Shown piece after piece: positions 11,701 to 20,792 of a stretch of 64,000 nt of DNA. Within the stretch, counting starts at the first letter, position 1, and each line of letters starts with the position of its first letter. The stretch spans positions 71,023 through 135,022 of the forward strand of contig CBDFFP010000004.1 in assembly GCA_965246855.1 (NCBI GenBank), read 5' to 3'. This stretch comes from UBA1952 sp965246855 (GTDB lineage Bacteria > Bacteroidota > Bacteroidia > Chitinophagales > Chitinophagaceae). Below the pieces are notes generated by a model. The model was not told the origin of the DNA. It worked only from the letters and a program-made list of their open reading frames with translations, and did no database searches. The position numbers were made by a program, and so were the translations under genes.

Positions 11701-12913
11701 TGGAGGTGGAGGTGAAGGTTTCAATTCCTCCCGGTTCAATTAAAGCCAGAAACAGACTTGCTCCATTATAATTTAGCCCTGTTTCAATTCCTCCCGGTTC
11801 AATTAAAGCGTGGGGGTTGTTGGGGGATTTACAAAGGGGTTGAAGTTTCAATTCCTCCCGGTTCAATTAAAGCAAGCGTTATTTCAACCTCTATACCCCC
11901 AAAGAGCTCGTTTCAATTCCTCCCGGTTCAATTAAAGCCGCACTCCAGTTCACTCATCACCCGCCGGGCAATTTGTTTCAATTCCTCCCGGTTCAATTAA
12001 AGCAAGTGAGTGGGCGGTGGTGCAGGGGCTGATAGAGGTTTCAATTCCTCCCGGTTCAATTAAAGCTTCATCCAGTTTATCAGTTCAGGGAATTCCAGCC
12101 AGGTTTCAATTCCTCCCGGTTCAATTAAAGCGGTAAGAAACGCGTCGTTCTTCTTCATGGCAATTACCGTTTCAATTCCTCCCGGTTCAATTAAAGCAGA
12201 ATCTGACCAAGACTTACAAGGATAAGCTCGCCAGTTTCAATTCCTCCCGGTTCAATTAAAGCCGCTTTGCAGGGCCGACACAGGAGGCATATCGGAGTCG
12301 TTTCAATTCCTCCCGGTTCAATTAAAGCGTGAACTTCAAACTGTCCACTTCCGGCGTTCATATATGTTTCAATTCCTCCCGGTTCAATTAAAGCAAAGGT
12401 GTGTCAAAAGGCACTTTGTGTTGGTCATAGGTTTCAATTCCTCCCGGTTCAATTAAAGCCGCGCAGGAATTTCAGAAATGGTTTTGCTATAAAAGTTTCA
12501 ATTCCTCCCGGTTCAATTAAAGCGCCTCGCTGATGACGAGCGTTCAGACGGTAGATGTTAGTTTCAATTCCTCCCGGTTCAATTAAAGCAGCGAGAGGCT
12601 TCGGCCCTTGATTGTAGTTGTTTCGTTTCAATTCCTCCCGGTTCAATTAAAGCGCAATACGGGAACCGATACCTGGTGCGATTACCGCAGTTTCAATTCC
12701 TCCCGGTTCAATTAAAGCCTTCCGCAATGATGCGCAATGCGGCAAAAGAATTGAGTTTCAATTCCTCCCGGTTCAATTAAAGCCCAGTACGGACGTTCTG
12801 TCTCTGGCTCAACAGTAGGGTTTCAATTCCTCCCGGTTCAATTAAAGCCCAGTACGGACGTTCTGTCTCTGGCTCAACAGTAGGGTTTCAATTCCTCCCG
12901 GTTCAATTAAAGC
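2774..12913 (-). CRISPR. Giant type I-B CRISPR array, 157 repeats and 156 spacers
   Basis: I counted 157 repeats of 29 nt from 2774 to 12885, with a mean period of 64.8 bp and spacers of about 35-37 nt. On the plus strand the repeat begins GTTTCAATTCCTCCC and ends TTAAAGC. On the minus strand it ends in ATTGAAAC, the 8-nt crRNA 5' handle typical of type I-B, so the array is transcribed on the minus strand. The leader is at the high-coordinate end beside cas2. The leader-distal end is at 2774, where repeats degenerate: the repeats at 2774 and 2840 carry substitutions, the one at 3098 has an altered 3' end, and the one at 3423 has AATTGAAG. Seven consecutive repeats (2970-3358) share a C variant (TTTCAATCCC). 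No gene is encoded inside. Open frames in the array are repeat translations. Confidence 0.99.
10029..10575 (-). repeat. Tandem duplication of a four-spacer block inside the array
   Basis: The four repeat-spacer units starting at 10029, 10094, 10159 and 10223 are repeated in the same order at 10288, 10353, 10418 and 10482, an exact offset of 259 bp. The spacers begin GTCCATGCCG, AACAACTGCG, CCGGTCTCCC and ATTTAGAAGC. This is best explained by unequal recombination between repeats, or by replication slippage, rather than by repeated acquisition. Confidence 0.95.
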
Positions 12914-12984
12914 CCGTAAGTCAAAGATCTATACCTGCCTGATTTTCAACGCTCCGGGAAGCGCGAAAATAGCCAAAATCAGAT
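12914..12984 (-). promoter_or_regulatory. CRISPR leader with probable array promoter
   Basis: This AT-rich stretch lies between the first repeat (ending 12913) and the cas operon terminator. In the crRNA direction it contains TTGAAAATC and then TATAGATCTTTG close to the first repeat. This resembles, but does not exactly match, the Bacteroidota -33/-7 promoter pattern (TTTG then TAnnTTTG). As the leader it should also be the integration site for Cas1-Cas2. The orientation follows from the repeat handle, from degeneration at the other end and from the position next to cas2. Confidence 0.6.
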
Positions 12985-13032
12985 CGAAAAAGCGTCGCTC
13001 GCCAATAACCGGATTTTGCCCGGTTAGCGACG
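12985..13032 (-). terminator. Rho-independent terminator of the cas operon
   Basis: On the minus strand, about 70 bases after the cas2 stop, a strong hairpin is formed by CGTCGCT/AGCGACG arms continuing into AACCGGG/CCGGTT with a 7-nt bulge. A CTTTTTC run follows. It separates cas operon transcription from the CRISPR leader promoter. Confidence 0.8.
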
Positions 13033-13100
13033 ACCTCAATCAAAACAAGACTTCGCGGCGGTTTTGAGCCAAAAAACACCTCCCCGAAAAGCGTCTAGCC

Positions 13101-13364
13101 TCACAAGAAATTGTCCACCGACGACTTTTCTCTCCCCACAATCTCCTTTTCCATGAACTTCATGTCGCGGCTTTTGAACAAAATAATGCTGTCCTCCTCC
13201 TCATTCATTCGCTTCCGTGCCTCATGCAAAAGCTCTTTAAGCTTCACCTCCGTAATGTCGCCTTCAAATACAGAATTCTGTACCCAGTTTAAGTAACGTC
13301 GACACAACTTCAGCATCTTCCCGACGCGCTTCACATTCATATCATACACCAAGATAACGTACAT
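13101..13364 (-). CDS. cas2: CRISPR-associated protein Cas2
   Basis: This 87-residue protein matches Cas2 in length and in its ferredoxin-like start MYVILVYDMN, with the conserved metal-binding-type Asp at position 8. It continues with RVGKMLKLCRRYLNWVQNSVFEG, the usual helix and strand of the family. Cas2 forms the structural core of the Cas1-Cas2 spacer integration complex. It is the last gene of the cas operon, 88 bp after cas1 and directly before the leader. The ATG at 13364 is the only sensible start. Confidence 0.97.
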   Translation of the reverse strand: MYVILVYDMNVKRVGKMLKLCRRYLNWVQNSVFEGDITEVKLKELLHEARKRMNEEEDSIILFKSRDMKFMEKEIVGREKSSVDNFL

Positions 13365-13371
13365 GATGGCA

Positions 13372-13421
13372 GTTAGGAGTTAGGAGTTAGGGGTTAGGAG
13401 TTAGAAGTTAGGGATTAGGCA
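13372..13421. repeat. Short tandem GGAGTTA-type repeat between cas1 and cas2
   Basis: About seven imperfect copies of a 7-bp unit (GTTAGGA/GTTAGGG) fill the gap between cas1 and cas2. Similar low-complexity strings occur at other gene junctions in this window (28372, 31255, 53691, 63024), so it is probably a genome-wide intergenic repeat type rather than part of the CRISPR system. Confidence 0.8.
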
Positions 13422-13452
13422 TTCTGTTTTTTGGGCTTTCTCCCCAAAAGTG

Positions 13453-14463
13453 TCACCACCACGCCTTAAACGGTTTGTACTCCTCCATATTCATCAAGTG
13501 CTTCGTCAGCTTGTAGCATTCCAGCCGCACGAGGTGCTTATACGTCACGTGCCGACCCAAATTCCGGTGGCGAATGGTCTCCTTTAAACGCTCCTCAAAT
13601 ACCTGTACAAACGTCTTCCGGCCCCGCTCTTTCAACAGACAGCCGCCCACGTCCTGCATAAAATCGCCCGGCCCGATTTCCTTTTTATTCAACACACGGA
13701 AAATGGTGCGATCCACCAACAAAGGCTTGAAAATCTCGGCTAAATCCAGCGCCAGCGAAAACCGCCGCACGCCCGGCTCGTGCAAAAACGAAATCGTGGG
13801 GTTCAATTGCGTGTGGTAAATCTGTCCCAGACACAGGCTGTAACACATCATGTTGCCGAAGGAAATCAGGGCGTTCAACTCGTTCTGCGGCGGCTGCTTG
13901 CTGCGCTGTCCAAATGTGAACCCCGAAACGCCTACGAGCCGCTCAAAAGTGCTGTAATACACCTGCCGGATATTGCCTTCCAAACCCATGATTTCGTCCA
14001 CCCGTTGCGCCGCTGATAGTTGTGAAACATAGCCTTCCATTTGCGCGATTTCCGGGGCCAGCTCTTTGCCTCGTGCCGCGTAGTATTTCAGGTTTTTAAG
14101 GAGATTGAAGGCGGCGCCTTCCACAAATTTCCGGGCCAGAACAATCCGCTTTTTCGGTTGGTGATAATGGAGCGTCTGCGCCACCTGCATCTTCCCGGCC
14201 AGCAGGTATTCCTTCGCCATAAACGAGCCGGTGTAATGCTCGTAATAGTCAAAGAAATGAACGGAAATTCCCTTGCTGCCGAGGAAATTATACAGCGCCG
14301 AGTTCGCATCCAGCGACCCGAAAACATAAAGGTCGGAAATGTCTTCTACCGGCAGGTAGCGCGCTTGGCCTTCCACGCCCGCTTCGTCGTGCGGAACAAA
14401 TTTCAGCGTGTTGTCTTTCCGGGAGATGCGTCCGGGATTGAAGAGGTAGAAGGTTTTTTTCAT
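13453..14463 (-). CDS. cas1: CRISPR-associated endonuclease/integrase Cas1 (type I-B)
   Basis: A 336-residue protein of usual Cas1 length. It starts MKKTFYLFNPGRISRK, the I-B style N-terminal beta domain. The metal-binding catalytic residues are visible: Glu162 in GLEGNIRQ, His228 in SFLHEPG and Glu243 in LDLAEIFKP. Cas1 cuts and joins new spacers at the leader-repeat junction together with Cas2 and, in systems like this one, Cas4. The operon order is cas4-cas1-cas2. The gene is intact with an ATG at 14463. Confidence 0.97.
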   Translation of the reverse strand: MKKTFYLFNPGRISRKDNTLKFVPHDEAGVEGQARYLPVEDISDLYVFGSLDANSALYNFLGSKGISVHFFDYYEHYTGSFMAKEYLLAGKMQVAQTLHYHQPKKRIVLARKFVEGAAFNLLKNLKYYAARGKELAPEIAQMEGYVSQLSAAQRVDEIMGLEGNIRQVYYSTFERLVGVSGFTFGQRSKQPPQNELNALISFGNMMCYSLCLGQIYHTQLNPTISFLHEPGVRRFSLALDLAEIFKPLLVDRTIFRVLNKKEIGPGDFMQDVGGCLLKERGRKTFVQVFEERLKETIRHRNLGRHVTYKHLVRLECYKLTKHLMNMEEYKPFKAWW

Positions 14464-14538
14464 GGCGGCGGAGAGAGACGGAAGAAGATAGACAAAAGAG
14501 GATTTTGCAGAAGCTAAGAAGGCCTGATTCTCAACTTA

Positions 14539-15048
14539 TCATTCTTGCACATAACAAAAGTCGTAGTAACTACACTGTTTGCAAAAGGGCTTGTCAATCA
14601 CGGGCGGGCACGGCGTTTCTTCGTTTTGGAGGTGCTGGATGCCCGCCATCCAATCCTTAATCCGGGCTTCGTCGTCTGCGGTCAGTATCACGGTTTCTGT
14701 TTGGCGCTGCTTCGGATATTCCAGAATGCCGGTGGCCGTGCCGAGGCCGTTTTGCTTCAGGAGATAGAGGTAGAATTGGAGTTGCGCGATATGCGAATGC
14801 TCCAGCTTTTGCGAGGATTTTATTTCATGAATCACATTCGCTTTCGGGTCGTAAAAATCAATCTTGCTGCCGTCAATCGTCAGTTCCCGGTATTTGCCGC
14901 TGCGCTCCAAGTAGGAGATCGCGTGCAGAAGCTCGCCGCCCGCCACAGCTTCTGAAGTATGCTCCATGATGATGTCGCGGTCATAGAGCCACGTCTTACG
15001 GTGGCAGACGTGAAAGTATTTGATGTGGGTTCCGGTGATGGGGCGCAT
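14539..15048 (-). CDS. cas4: CRISPR-associated exonuclease Cas4
   Basis: This 169-residue protein carries the Cas4 layout. An N-terminal Cys (in FHVCHRKTW) and a C-terminal cysteine cluster (CKQCSYYDFC) would bind a 4Fe-4S cluster. In between is a RecB-type PD-(D/E)XK nuclease core seen as GSKIDFYDPKANVIHEIKSS. Cas4 trims and selects prespacers with the correct PAM. It sits 10 bp after cas3 and 75 bp before cas1. Confidence 0.95.
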   Translation of the reverse strand: MRPITGTHIKYFHVCHRKTWLYDRDIIMEHTSEAVAGGELLHAISYLERSGKYRELTIDGSKIDFYDPKANVIHEIKSSQKLEHSHIAQLQFYLYLLKQNGLGTATGILEYPKQRQTETVILTADDEARIKDWMAGIQHLQNEETPCPPVIDKPFCKQCSYYDFCYVQE

Positions 15049-15058
15049 GGTGGGGAAT

Positions 15059-17440
15059 TTATACTAAAGCTCTTTGTGCTTCTTCCGCACTGCTTTCCGT
15101 TGGCCCATCTGTTTCCTCTAAACTTAGTCCTAATTCCGACGAATAAAGTTTTTGAATAACGTAGAAATTCAGTGTCATAAATTCTGGCTCTTCCTTTCCT
15201 GTTTCTCTCTTTTCTAAATGAACAGTATCTCGGTAGATGTAACCTTCACTTGTGCCTTTTAGAAACTGTCCTTTCCGAAGATTCACAATCAACTTTTCGG
15301 CTTCAAAAAAAGCGAACTTTTCTAAATGGTTCTTATAGGCTGCGGCCAGAACAAGAGGGACAACCGGTACACCATCAAATTTTTTATAGAAATCGTCTTC
15401 TCTCGCGTGTGGATCCGCAAAAGGCTTTAGGACATTACAAAGGAAGTTGTTCATAATTTCGTAATGGTCATTGAACCGCTGAAGGTCTTTCTCTTCCCAA
15501 CCATTGTACACGCGATCCATATACATTTGAATATTCTTCTCTTCTAACGTACCGTCCCCAATTTTGGCCACTTCTTCCAGAATCTCAATCGTTTGTGCTA
15601 CTGTTTTTCTATTTTTGTAAATGTATTTGTCGCCTTCGTTAGCTTCTTTAAAAACGTGACAGATAGCGCGTGCTGCATTAGTTCGGCGGCGATTAATGCG
15701 GCCAAACCTTTGCACAAGTGCGTCTAAGGGCGCTGGTTCGGTGAACATCACATCAAAATCAATATCCAAACTGACTTCCACAGCTTGCGTTCCTACCAGA
15801 ATGCGAACATTTTCTGCGTTCTCCAGCGCAGTCTCTTTTTCATTTCTGTCGCGCATAGTGAAGCGGCCATGTAAGAGGATACATTCCTCATTTCGGATTC
15901 CGAGTGGCCCAATGATGTTATCTTGTAAATACGCAAAAGCCTCCTGTGCCTGCTTTACTGTATTGGCTACAATCATTACCCGTTTAGGAAAGCTATGATG
16001 ATTTTGCTCCTTTAATGCTTCCTCTACAAGAGCCATATTGTCAAAGAGCCTGCCTTCCTGAATGCGGATGCGATGCCGGTTAAATTCTGGGTACAGCTTT
16101 TTATCAGCTCTTATCAAGCAACAGGGCTGCAATGCTTTTTCCAATTCTTCCTGAAAATGCTTTGGAAGGGTAGCCGTCATTACCATAACGCGCGCGCCAA
16201 GCGATTGTGTGAGTAGCTCAATAAGCGTCAGAATTTCGGCAAAGGTTTCTACATCGTAAGCATGTATTTCGTCAAACACAAAACAGCTACCTGCCCATTC
16301 AAACCAACCTTTTTCAAAGCCTTTTAATCCATATAAAAATTTAGTGGCTTGAAAAGGGGTCATCACTTTTATGGGCCGGGCAAGGGTACGGAATTCGTTC
16401 CGCAATGCTTTTGCCTTTTGACTCTGTGCATCAATCTTATCCTCTGTTTCGGAAGCGACTTGATATAGAAAGCTGCCCATTTTACCATGAAGAAGGGCTA
16501 CTATTCCTTTGTCCTCGTTTTCCTCCTTTGAGCTAAAATACTCTTTCTTCAATCGCTTGTACATGGCATTAATAGACGCGCGATTAGGCAGGACATAAAA
16601 CAGCCGCGAAATGCGCATATCTTCCAACTGACTCAAAACCCATAAGAGCGAGGTTTCTGTTTTACCGGAACCAGTAGGAGAAATTGCCAGAACATTTCCT
16701 TTTGTTTTGCGTGCTTCTTCCTGATGCTTATAAGGTTTACGGCTTTTCATGCTTTGAACCAAGCGCATAAAGCTTTTTTGATTCAGTGGCTTTAGTTCTT
16801 TTACCTGCGCCGAGCCTAAATGGTCGCAATGTTGCAAAGCCCCAGCAAGAAGTAGTTGATAACGCCCTTCGCCTTGCAAGACGCTCCATTCTGCAAAATG
16901 CTTATGGCTATTGACAATCTCTTTTACATCCGGCACTAAAAGCTGTTCTGGTACAGTAAGATTCCATAACCCCAATACATTCTGCAGGTCTGAAATAGAG
17001 ACATTTTCCCGGAATTCTTCTTCAAAAAAGAGTTGCTTACAGCCTGTACTTGCGTCTATCTTCTGATAGCGGTTACTTAAAAATTTGTAGAGGGTATCGT
17101 AGTTACGGTGATGACCCGCAATGGCCCATTCAATATGTTTCCGCCGGTCTACGTTTTCAGCAAAAGCACCTACCAGCGGAAGCGAATAAATTTCATGACG
17201 CTGTCTGTTCCAATCTGACTTTTCGCCCCGCAGCATCTTTTGGAAATCCACATGCACTTTGCCTATATCGTGAAGCAACGCAGCCCACCAAAGGTCTTCC
17301 CAGAAACAGCTTCCCAACAGTTTGTCAACTGTGGGAAACTGAGTTTTAAGTGTCTGCCGGATGATAAGCAAATCCAGCGTGTGATGAACCAGCGGAAGTG
17401 CCCCTTCTGATTTTGCCAGAATATTGCCAGCCTGCGCCAT
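15059..17440 (-). CDS. cas3: CRISPR-associated nuclease-helicase Cas3 (HD + DExH)
   Basis: A 793-residue fusion. The N-terminal HD nuclease has His19/His20, the HD pair LLHDIGK at residues 57-58 and later AGHHRN. The superfamily 2 helicase follows with Walker A SPTGSGKTE, a DEIH Walker B (VFDEIHAYD), motif III VMTATLP and motif VI QRFGRINR. Cas3 is recruited by target-bound Cascade and shreds the invading DNA. It starts 5 bp after the cas5 stop, so translation is probably coupled. Length and motif order are complete, and no inactivating change was seen. Confidence 0.97.
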   Translation of the reverse strand: MAQAGNILAKSEGALPLVHHTLDLLIIRQTLKTQFPTVDKLLGSCFWEDLWWAALLHDIGKVHVDFQKMLRGEKSDWNRQRHEIYSLPLVGAFAENVDRRKHIEWAIAGHHRNYDTLYKFLSNRYQKIDASTGCKQLFFEEEFRENVSISDLQNVLGLWNLTVPEQLLVPDVKEIVNSHKHFAEWSVLQGEGRYQLLLAGALQHCDHLGSAQVKELKPLNQKSFMRLVQSMKSRKPYKHQEEARKTKGNVLAISPTGSGKTETSLLWVLSQLEDMRISRLFYVLPNRASINAMYKRLKKEYFSSKEENEDKGIVALLHGKMGSFLYQVASETEDKIDAQSQKAKALRNEFRTLARPIKVMTPFQATKFLYGLKGFEKGWFEWAGSCFVFDEIHAYDVETFAEILTLIELLTQSLGARVMVMTATLPKHFQEELEKALQPCCLIRADKKLYPEFNRHRIRIQEGRLFDNMALVEEALKEQNHHSFPKRVMIVANTVKQAQEAFAYLQDNIIGPLGIRNEECILLHGRFTMRDRNEKETALENAENVRILVGTQAVEVSLDIDFDVMFTEPAPLDALVQRFGRINRRRTNAARAICHVFKEANEGDKYIYKNRKTVAQTIEILEEVAKIGDGTLEEKNIQMYMDRVYNGWEEKDLQRFNDHYEIMNNFLCNVLKPFADPHAREDDFYKKFDGVPVVPLVLAAAYKNHLEKFAFFEAEKLIVNLRKGQFLKGTSEGYIYRDTVHLEKRETGKEEPEFMTLNFYVIQKLYSSELGLSLEETDGPTESSAEEAQRALV

Positions 17441-17445
17441 TTGCT

Positions 17446-18210
17446 TTATGCGAGTTGGAGTTGATGAACAAACAAGTCCGGCACTTCTACTTTGCGCCCA
17501 ACAAACCGTTTTTCTTCTGCTTGCGCTTTTTGTTTTAGCTCCGTATCGGTCATTGCAGCAATGGCCGCTTCTATCATTGGCTCCTTAAAATTCAGAATAG
17601 AGTAAGCCTGAGTACCTATGTTTTGGCGCGGAAGGGTATTGGTAAAGTATTGCGGCAGAGCCTGGATTACACCCGGTAGAAAATTGGATTTCACGGGAAC
17701 AACTTGTCCCTTTAAGTGCGCCTTTCCTTGAACGGGTTTCAGTTCTACTTCCGCTACTTCTTCCACAGTAGCCAAGTCGCTGGAACGACCTAATAAAAGC
17801 TGATAAGCAGGTTGCCGGAAACAGTCTGCCAATTCCTTATCAAAAAGGTAGAGATACAAGGTCGTCTCAAAAAGAAATTGCCGCCGTCCGGCGTTAGACT
17901 TAACGTTATTGGTGGCAACCATTTTATCCGGTTCGCCTGCTTTGCCCTTCCGGCTTGCACCCGCCACCATCCAGAGCGTTTCTACGTCCACAGCTTCTGC
18001 TGCATAATCAAAGAAATAAGCAAGCTCCAGACTTTGGTGTTCCACATACCTTCCTGCGGCAGCATTTATAAGCCCAAGAACGGTACTCAAGGGCGGCACA
18101 TACAAAGTAGGTTGATAGCCGCTGATGATATTGGGATACCGGAAACTGCTGGTCCAACTGGTTATTTTTATCCGGTAAGCTTCGCGGCCTGTGGTGTTTA
18201 AGGCATCCAT
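17446..18210 (-). CDS. cas5: Cas5, type I-B Cascade subunit
   Basis: This 254-residue protein starts with a RAMP-type strand (YRIKITSWTSSFRYP) and the P-x-S-T-V-L-G-L-I motif (PPLSTVLGLINAAAG) that marks Cas5 proteins near residues 38-53. Cas5 caps the crRNA 5' handle in Cascade. Its start codon overlaps the end of cas7 by 13 bp, indicating translational coupling and the usual cas7-cas5 pairing. Confidence 0.93.
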   Translation of the reverse strand: MDALNTTGREAYRIKITSWTSSFRYPNIISGYQPTLYVPPLSTVLGLINAAAGRYVEHQSLELAYFFDYAAEAVDVETLWMVAGASRKGKAGEPDKMVATNNVKSNAGRRQFLFETTLYLYLFDKELADCFRQPAYQLLLGRSSDLATVEEVAEVELKPVQGKAHLKGQVVPVKSNFLPGVIQALPQYFTNTLPRQNIGTQAYSILNFKEPMIEAAIAAMTDTELKQKAQAEEKRFVGRKVEVPDLFVHQLQLA

Positions 18211-19286
18211 TGTTCAAGTTCTTTGCAGTATCCTTCAATGGCCTCCCCTACAGAACCAATTTTGAGGTCAGGAAATTCTTTTTCCAGCCTTTTCAAGTCT
18301 GCAAAAGCGTCATTCATAAAGCCTTTACGGTGTCCGACGTAAACATTGCCAGTGATCTGGTCGGCATAATCGCGCAATACTTCTGCAAGGGCTTCTGCGT
18401 CAAACTTCATTTCGTTGCCGTACATGCCTGCGCTGCTCACAATGTGGTTGAAAGGATGATTGCCACTTTGCAACGTTGCCAACACAATGAATTTCGGCGT
18501 TACATCGGCATAATTGCTTGTTTGCATCGCGCCGCCGGAAAGTGTTTTGAGTGCTTTCAGCGTTTCATTTACGCGTTTTAGACGGACTTCTTTCGGAAGG
18601 CGCATCATCTTCATTGAGTCGCCTTTTGTGTCTTTCAGCGTTTCGTCTGCAATTTCTTCCGCGCCCGCTTTTACCGCATCCGCGTGTTTGCCTGTTGTCA
18701 GGTTTTTGTAGCCGGTGCGGTTGTAGCTTGCAAAAGTGCCCACCTGTTGCAGGTCTATGGAGAACATGCCTTTGAGAACGGCGCTATATTCGTCTTTGCG
18801 GTAAGGAACCGCATCGCCATCCATACGCGCCATAGAGGACCAAGCTTGCGCCACAGACACGGAACCAACAGAGACCAACGCCGAGTTTTTCATGGGGGAT
18901 ACGCGGGTAACAGTAGCATCTGTCATCTCCGGCTTGCCTTTCTTCATGATGACGTTGCCTTCTTCATCGCGCTTCTCTTCTTTGGTAGCGCGCATATAAC
19001 CAAACATATCATCGTCGGCGTAAGCAATTGGGTCAGCAGCCGTGTAGGCAACTTTCTCCTTGCGGTCTATAGGCGACATGTCCCACGCCCAATCGTTTTG
19101 CAATGCCTGCCGCCACCAATAACGCCATGCCTGCCCAGAAACGTAAACGTGCGTCTTACCGTTTTTGGAAATCTTCTTCGTTCCTACGGCGTTGTCGTAT
19201 GCGCTGAGCGTGTCTTTGCCGGAATTGTTGAGGGCGGCTACGTCCGTGTCAAACAGCACAAAGCCTTGTGTTTTGAGATTTTTCAT
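18198..19286 (-). CDS. cas7: Cas7 (Cst2/DevR type), Cascade backbone
   Basis: A 362-residue protein of the DevR/Cst2 Cas7 family of type I-B. The N-terminus has a RAMP-like start (GFVLFDTDVAALNNSGKD). The segment VYVSGQAWRYWWRQAL is the conserved Cas7 helix after the first strand, and MKNSALVSVGSVS lies in the middle. Multiple Cas7 copies coat the crRNA spacer. It lies between cas8b1 (42 bp upstream) and cas5 (13-bp overlap). It is intact. Confidence 0.93.
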   Translation of the reverse strand: MKNLKTQGFVLFDTDVAALNNSGKDTLSAYDNAVGTKKISKNGKTHVYVSGQAWRYWWRQALQNDWAWDMSPIDRKEKVAYTAADPIAYADDDMFGYMRATKEEKRDEEGNVIMKKGKPEMTDATVTRVSPMKNSALVSVGSVSVAQAWSSMARMDGDAVPYRKDEYSAVLKGMFSIDLQQVGTFASYNRTGYKNLTTGKHADAVKAGAEEIADETLKDTKGDSMKMMRLPKEVRLKRVNETLKALKTLSGGAMQTSNYADVTPKFIVLATLQSGNHPFNHIVSSAGMYGNEMKFDAEALAEVLRDYADQITGNVYVGHRKGFMNDAFADLKRLEKEFPDLKIGSVGEAIEGYCKELEQWMP

Positions 19287-19328
19287 TGGAGTGGTTTTGA
19301 AGTGGTTTTTGAATTCAGGAGAGGAGTG

Positions 19329-20780
19329 TTATTCACCGTCATTGCCGTAAGAGTCTTTCTCGGTTTCTTCGTCAAGTACAGGGATTGCTTTGCCCAAATC
19401 GTGGAGTTGCTCGTAAATGGAGATGAGCAGTAGGTCTTTGATTCTGCGCCAGTCACCGCTTTCCGGGAACAGATAGCGCACATACTCTTCCAAGCGGATG
19501 AATGGTTCGGCATCTTTTCCATTTACGGAGTCTTCGTCGTTCTTCTGCTGCACCTTGTAATGACGAAACTGCGTGTTCAAAAGCAGGGTACGAACACCTG
19601 CTTCGTTACGGGCGAGCTTGAGCCGATTCAGCGTTTTCTTGACTTGGCTCTCGTCTTGTTCGGCCAGATGCTTTGCCAACCGCTCGATGAGGTTTAACGT
19701 TTGTTGTTCCATAAACAGGATTTTTTTGCAGTAGTAGGAAATGATTTTAAAAGGAAGAATGAAGCCTCGTTTCTGCGTCCATCTTACGATAAGCGGCAGC
19801 AAGTTTTGGTTGGCGATGAGGTTTCGGTAAACGTCGTTGTACCAACCTTGGTAAGTATCTCTCGCCACTTTTTCGGTAGCGCCTTCCTTTCCAGGAACGA
19901 GCAATGTTTCATTGTCGGCAGTCGCTTTAGCGCCTTTGAATTTGCTGTTCCGGTAATGATCGCGCACAAAGAAGTTCCATTCCTTCTGAAACTCTGGATA
20001 GGTCGTTACGACGTGGTAAAAGCTAAAAAGGGTGGCGGAGAGATTGTAAACCACAACTTCCGGCTTTGCACCAAAATTGGTGAAGTGATAAAGCGTAAGT
20101 GCTACCGCTGAATCCTCTGCAATACCGAAGCGCGTCTTCTCCAAGTTGATTTTGTCCGCATACTCAAAAATGGCGTTGGCTGGATTTCCGGCTTTTACTT
20201 TAGCAAGCCCCGGCTCCAATCCTTTCAAAGCAGGGTTTGTGTTCAGCTTATAATTTTCAGCCGCTAAATATGCCGTAACATCCGCTCGGTTGCTATGAAT
20301 CAAAGCAATTTTATCGCCTGCTTGTACACATCCTAATGGCGTAAAAAATGTAGCGAATAGGGCTTCGCCGCCAGTCATCAACCCGCCTTCCAAGCTGTGG
20401 TGAAAATTGATGAAAGCGCCAGACCCAGACAAGATCACACTTTCTCTGCCAGCAGCATAAAGGGCATCTTCCTTACCTGCTACTCTGCATATACCCCTTG
20501 CATCTGGGGTCTGTTTTCTAAAATACCTCTCGTATTCCGCTTTGGTTTTTTCTGCTTCCTTTCCGCTGTTACTGGGATTAGTAATACCGGAATTTTGAAA
20601 GAAGCCGTGTAGCTTTTTCTGCCAACCATTTATGTACAAACCGCTTGCCCAGTCAAGCGCGTTTAATTCTTCAGGCTGTTCGCTTTGGGTTTTACCATAG
20701 GGTTTTTCGGCCACTACCTTTTGCAGGATGATATGGCCTATATCCACGAATGGGTCGCCGCTTAATAATTCTTCGTTCAT
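19329..20780 (-). CDS. cas8b1: Cas8b1/Cst1-type large Cascade subunit
   Basis: A 483-residue protein in the large-subunit position between cas6 and cas7. The N-terminal GDPFVDIGHIIL and the LYINGWQKKLHGFF segment fit the Cst1 (Cas8b1) family. The large subunit recognises the PAM and recruits Cas3. Cst1 proteins were originally defined by paired CxxC motifs. I see no CxxC pair here: the few cysteines are isolated, in GICRV, GCVQ and YYCKK. So the zinc-binding element appears to be lost. The type call rests on position, length and the N-terminal motif. Confidence 0.85.
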   Translation of the reverse strand: MNEELLSGDPFVDIGHIILQKVVAEKPYGKTQSEQPEELNALDWASGLYINGWQKKLHGFFQNSGITNPSNSGKEAEKTKAEYERYFRKQTPDARGICRVAGKEDALYAAGRESVILSGSGAFINFHHSLEGGLMTGGEALFATFFTPLGCVQAGDKIALIHSNRADVTAYLAAENYKLNTNPALKGLEPGLAKVKAGNPANAIFEYADKINLEKTRFGIAEDSAVALTLYHFTNFGAKPEVVVYNLSATLFSFYHVVTTYPEFQKEWNFFVRDHYRNSKFKGAKATADNETLLVPGKEGATEKVARDTYQGWYNDVYRNLIANQNLLPLIVRWTQKRGFILPFKIISYYCKKILFMEQQTLNLIERLAKHLAEQDESQVKKTLNRLKLARNEAGVRTLLLNTQFRHYKVQQKNDEDSVNGKDAEPFIRLEEYVRYLFPESGDWRRIKDLLLISIYEQLHDLGKAIPVLDEETEKDSYGNDGE

Positions 20781-20792
20781 AAAAAGTCGTTT

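Noticed and set aside
3133..12646. Many open frames inside the CRISPR array encoding repeated VSIPPGSIKA, FQFLPVQLK or ALIEPGGIET peptides
   Set aside because: They are translations of the 29-nt repeat in its reading frames, with random spacers between. They have no start or ribosome binding site and no conserved content beyond the repeat.
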